Below, piece by piece: positions 6,795 to 8,437 of a stretch of DNA of 8,437 nt. The notes beneath the pieces are model-generated. The model was not told the DNA's origin. It did no database searches and saw nothing but the letters and a program-made list of their open reading frames with translations. The position numbers and the translations under genes are program-made. Positions within the stretch are counted from its first letter, which is position 1, and the number at the start of each line of letters is the position of its first letter. The DNA comes from Burkholderiales bacterium (lineage in GTDB: Bacteria > Pseudomonadota > Gammaproteobacteria > Burkholderiales > Burkholderiaceae), in assembly GCA_903643055.1 (NCBI GenBank), contig CAHJWV010000471.1:1-8437 (forward strand), given 5' to 3'.

Positions 6795-8437
6795 TTATGG
6801 GGCCCAGGCGCTGTCGATCGACCAACTGGTGTCGGCCTCGAACGAGGTCGGGACGTTCCGTGCATCGCCGCCGCGCCCATCGGCAATCCAGACTTCCGAG
6901 GCGTAGTGGCGGATGAAGCGGGCCGGGAAGTTGTAGGCCGCCAAGCGGACACCGCCTCGCTGGCCCACCGAGCTGCAGAAGGTGGCGTCCTGGCGGAAGA
7001 CATCGCTGTCTTGCAGCCGATCGCGGCGAACACGCGAGTTCGCATGGCGCAGGTATTCGCCGGGGAAGTTGCGTGACTCGAAGGAGTAGCAGCTGCTGTT
7101 CGCCAACCCGCTCACGATGCGCCAGCTGGCGTCGGCTTTCACGGTCGCCGAAGTGCTGTCGTTGACTACTTCGGTCACTGCCCATGATTCGTTATGCCGC
7201 AGGAAGCGCGTGTCGAAGCCGGGTGTCGTGACGCGCAGTGAGCGCAGCTGCGTGACCGGCAAGGGCACGCTGCTGCGCCACCAGCCCGCGCTCGGTGCCC
7301 ACGAAGCATCGGCGCGGAAGGCGGTGGTGTCTTGCATAGGGTTCAGCCACACCTCTGCATTCATATGGCGCAGGTAGTGCCCCGGCAGGTTCTTCGATTC
7401 GAAGGACGCGCCGCCGCCATCGTCCAGGGCCTTGCGTGCACAGAAGGTGGCATCGGCTTGGAAGAGCACACTGTTGTCGTTGGCATCGAGCCGCAGGCGA
7501 AAAGATTGATGCCTCAGAAACCGGCCCGGCTGATTGATCGACTCGAAAGAAATGCAGTTGGCATCGGCCAGACCGCTGACGACTTTCCATGAAGCGTCCT
7601 GCTTCAGCAGGCCACTGCTGTTGGCGTTGACGGCTTCGGTGACGCCCAGATCGTCGGCCTGTCGCAGATAGCGCTCGCCGATGTTCGGCGTGACGGTTCG
7701 CAACGAATACGACTGCCCGAGGTTCAGCAGCGGCAAGCCTCCGACCAGCGCGATATTGGCCGCGCGCACGGCAGCGGTATCCATCTTGTGCACTTGGCGG
7801 TCATAGGTCAGGAAGCCATTCAATTCGTCTTCGACATCGGTGATCTCGGTGTACACGGCTGCGCTCAAACCCTTGGTGCTGGCCAGTTCGCGCAAGGCCT
7901 GCACTTGCCGCACATAGACATCGGTCAGCGTGGCCGCATCCGGGTACAGCACATAGCAGCAGGTCGAGGCCGGGTTCCAGAGATGGCCTTCGGTGCGCAG
8001 GCTGTTGCCGCCAAATTCGCCGAGCACGGCCGGGCGTTGAGCCTGATACGCCGGCGCCGACGGGCCGGGGTAGTCATGCGCGTCGATCAGATCGCCGACG
8101 CCAGCGTCGCCGGGGGCGAAGTTGATGCCGGAATGGGTGTTGATCAAACGGTTCGGGTCCCCGCTTTTGAAGAGACGGGCCATGCGGGCCATGTCGAAGT
8201 CACCCCAGCTCTCATTGAAGATGACCCAGCTGACGACCGAAGGCGATGAGCGGTGCTCATCGACAATCTCGCGGTCTTCCGCTTCGATGCGCGCACGCAC
8301 AGAAGCGTTCGACTCGGCATCCCAGGCGTGCGGCATGTCTTGCCAGACCAGCAGGCCCAGCCTGTCGGCCCAATAGAACCAGCGTTGCGGCTCGACCTTG
8401 ATGTGCTTGCGGACCATGTTGAAGCCCAAGTCTTTCG
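6795..8437 (-). CDS. Glycoside hydrolase family 2 catalytic domain with two AbfB (CBM42-like) domains, N-terminus off the window
   Basis: The frame is open from the right edge to TAA at 6795-6797 (547 full codons). The TTG at 8429 is inside the gene: the codons before it give 'KD', completing the GH2 motif 'KDLGFNMVRKHIKVEP'. With that Leu as residue 1, the GH2 TIM barrel covers about 1-235: 'ADRLGLLVWQDMP', the acid/base Glu73 in 'VSWVIFNESWGD', 'DAHDYPGP' and the probable nucleophile Glu138 in 'AVLGEFGG'. Two AbfB-like beta-trefoils follow (about 240-378 and 396-541), each with three [RHE][YF][LI]RH/Q strands and the shared 'DASW.[VI]VSGLA' segment. AbfB domains bind arabinofuranose side chains of arabinoxylan or arabinan, so an exported enzyme for plant-cell-wall polysaccharide is inferred. 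The GH2 substrate cannot be fixed from the barrel alone; galactosidase, mannosidase and glucuronidase remain possible. The N-terminal sugar-binding and immunoglobulin-like domains and any signal peptide lie outside the window. Confidence 0.93.
   Translation of the reverse strand, partial: KDLGFNMVRKHIKVEPQRWFYWADRLGLLVWQDMPHAWDAESNASVRARIEAEDREIVDEHRSSPSVVSWVIFNESWGDFDMARMARLFKSGDPNRLINTHSGINFAPGDAGVGDLIDAHDYPGPSAPAYQAQRPAVLGEFGGNSLRTEGHLWNPASTCCYVLYPDAATLTDVYVRQVQALRELASTKGLSAAVYTEITDVEDELNGFLTYDRQVHKMDTAAVRAANIALVGGLPLLNLGQSYSLRTVTPNIGERYLRQADDLGVTEAVNANSSGLLKQDASWKVVSGLADANCISFESINQPGRFLRHQSFRLRLDANDNSVLFQADATFCARKALDDGGGASFESKNLPGHYLRHMNAEVWLNPMQDTTAFRADASWAPSAGWWRSSVPLPVTQLRSLRVTTPGFDTRFLRHNESWAVTEVVNDSTSATVKADASWRIVSGLANSSCYSFESRNFPGEYLRHANSRVRRDRLQDSDVFRQDATFCSSVGQRGGVRLAAYNFPARFIRHYASEVWIADGRGGDARNVPTSFEADTSWSIDSAWAP
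6807..7712 (-). repeat. Tandem duplicated AbfB domain (protein-level repeat)
   Basis: Two copies of about 140-145 residues occur inside the hydrolase, offset by about 155 residues. Compare 'SWKVVSGLADANCISFES' with 'SWRIVSGLANSSCYSFES', 'PGRFLRH' with 'PGEYLRH', and 'FQADATFC' with 'FRQDATFC'. The DNA copies have diverged, so the duplication is old rather than recent. The middle subdomain is best conserved between copies. Confidence 0.85.

Noticed and set aside
6721..7185. Minus-strand open frame of 154 codons overlapping the hydrolase 3' end
   Set aside because: It overlaps the AbfB region in another frame, has no family pattern, and is explained by GC-rich codon structure.

Overview
The window looks like ordinary chromosome from a GC-rich proteobacterium. 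The GcvA-type LysR regulator, the cytoplasmic three-BON protein, the ProX/ChoX-like binding protein and the SMR exporter fit Burkholderiales best, but Xanthomonadales-type gammaproteobacteria cannot be excluded. No rRNA, tRNA, CRISPR array, intact insertion sequence, phage gene or replication origin was seen. I found no convincing new multi-gene system.

Layout from left to right: (1) a minus-strand three-BON-domain protein that runs off the left edge, probably only a few residues short of complete; (2) about 420 bp with no recognisable gene; (3) a 5'-truncated, twice-frameshifted remnant of a choline/glycine-betaine ABC-transporter binding protein (plus strand); (4) a twice-frameshifted LysR regulator (minus strand) whose 3' end overlaps the remnant tail to tail; (5) an intact EmrE/Qac-type SMR exporter, divergent from the LysR gene; (6) a hairpin terminator shared with (7) a small secreted beta/gamma-crystallin-fold protein (minus strand); (8) about 470 bp of apparently non-coding DNA; (9) a textbook intrinsic terminator followed by a secreted subtilisin-like (S8) protease with a Thr-Pro linker and a PPC domain (minus strand); (10) about 580 bp without a recognisable gene; (11) a minus-strand glycoside hydrolase family 2 catalytic domain fused to two AbfB (CBM42-like) beta-trefoils, whose N-terminus lies beyond the right edge.

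The right half encodes probable exported products: crystallin-like protein, protease and plant-polysaccharide hydrolase. This suggests a soil- or plant-associated saprophyte. The left half is stress and solute related: BON protein, a decayed quaternary-amine uptake gene and regulator, and a quaternary-cation exporter. The most notable signal is that all four frameshifts fall within the adjacent convergent binding-protein/LysR pair and each is explained by one missing base, while every neighbouring gene is open. That points to local decay of a choline/betaine locus, although base-calling error must be excluded.
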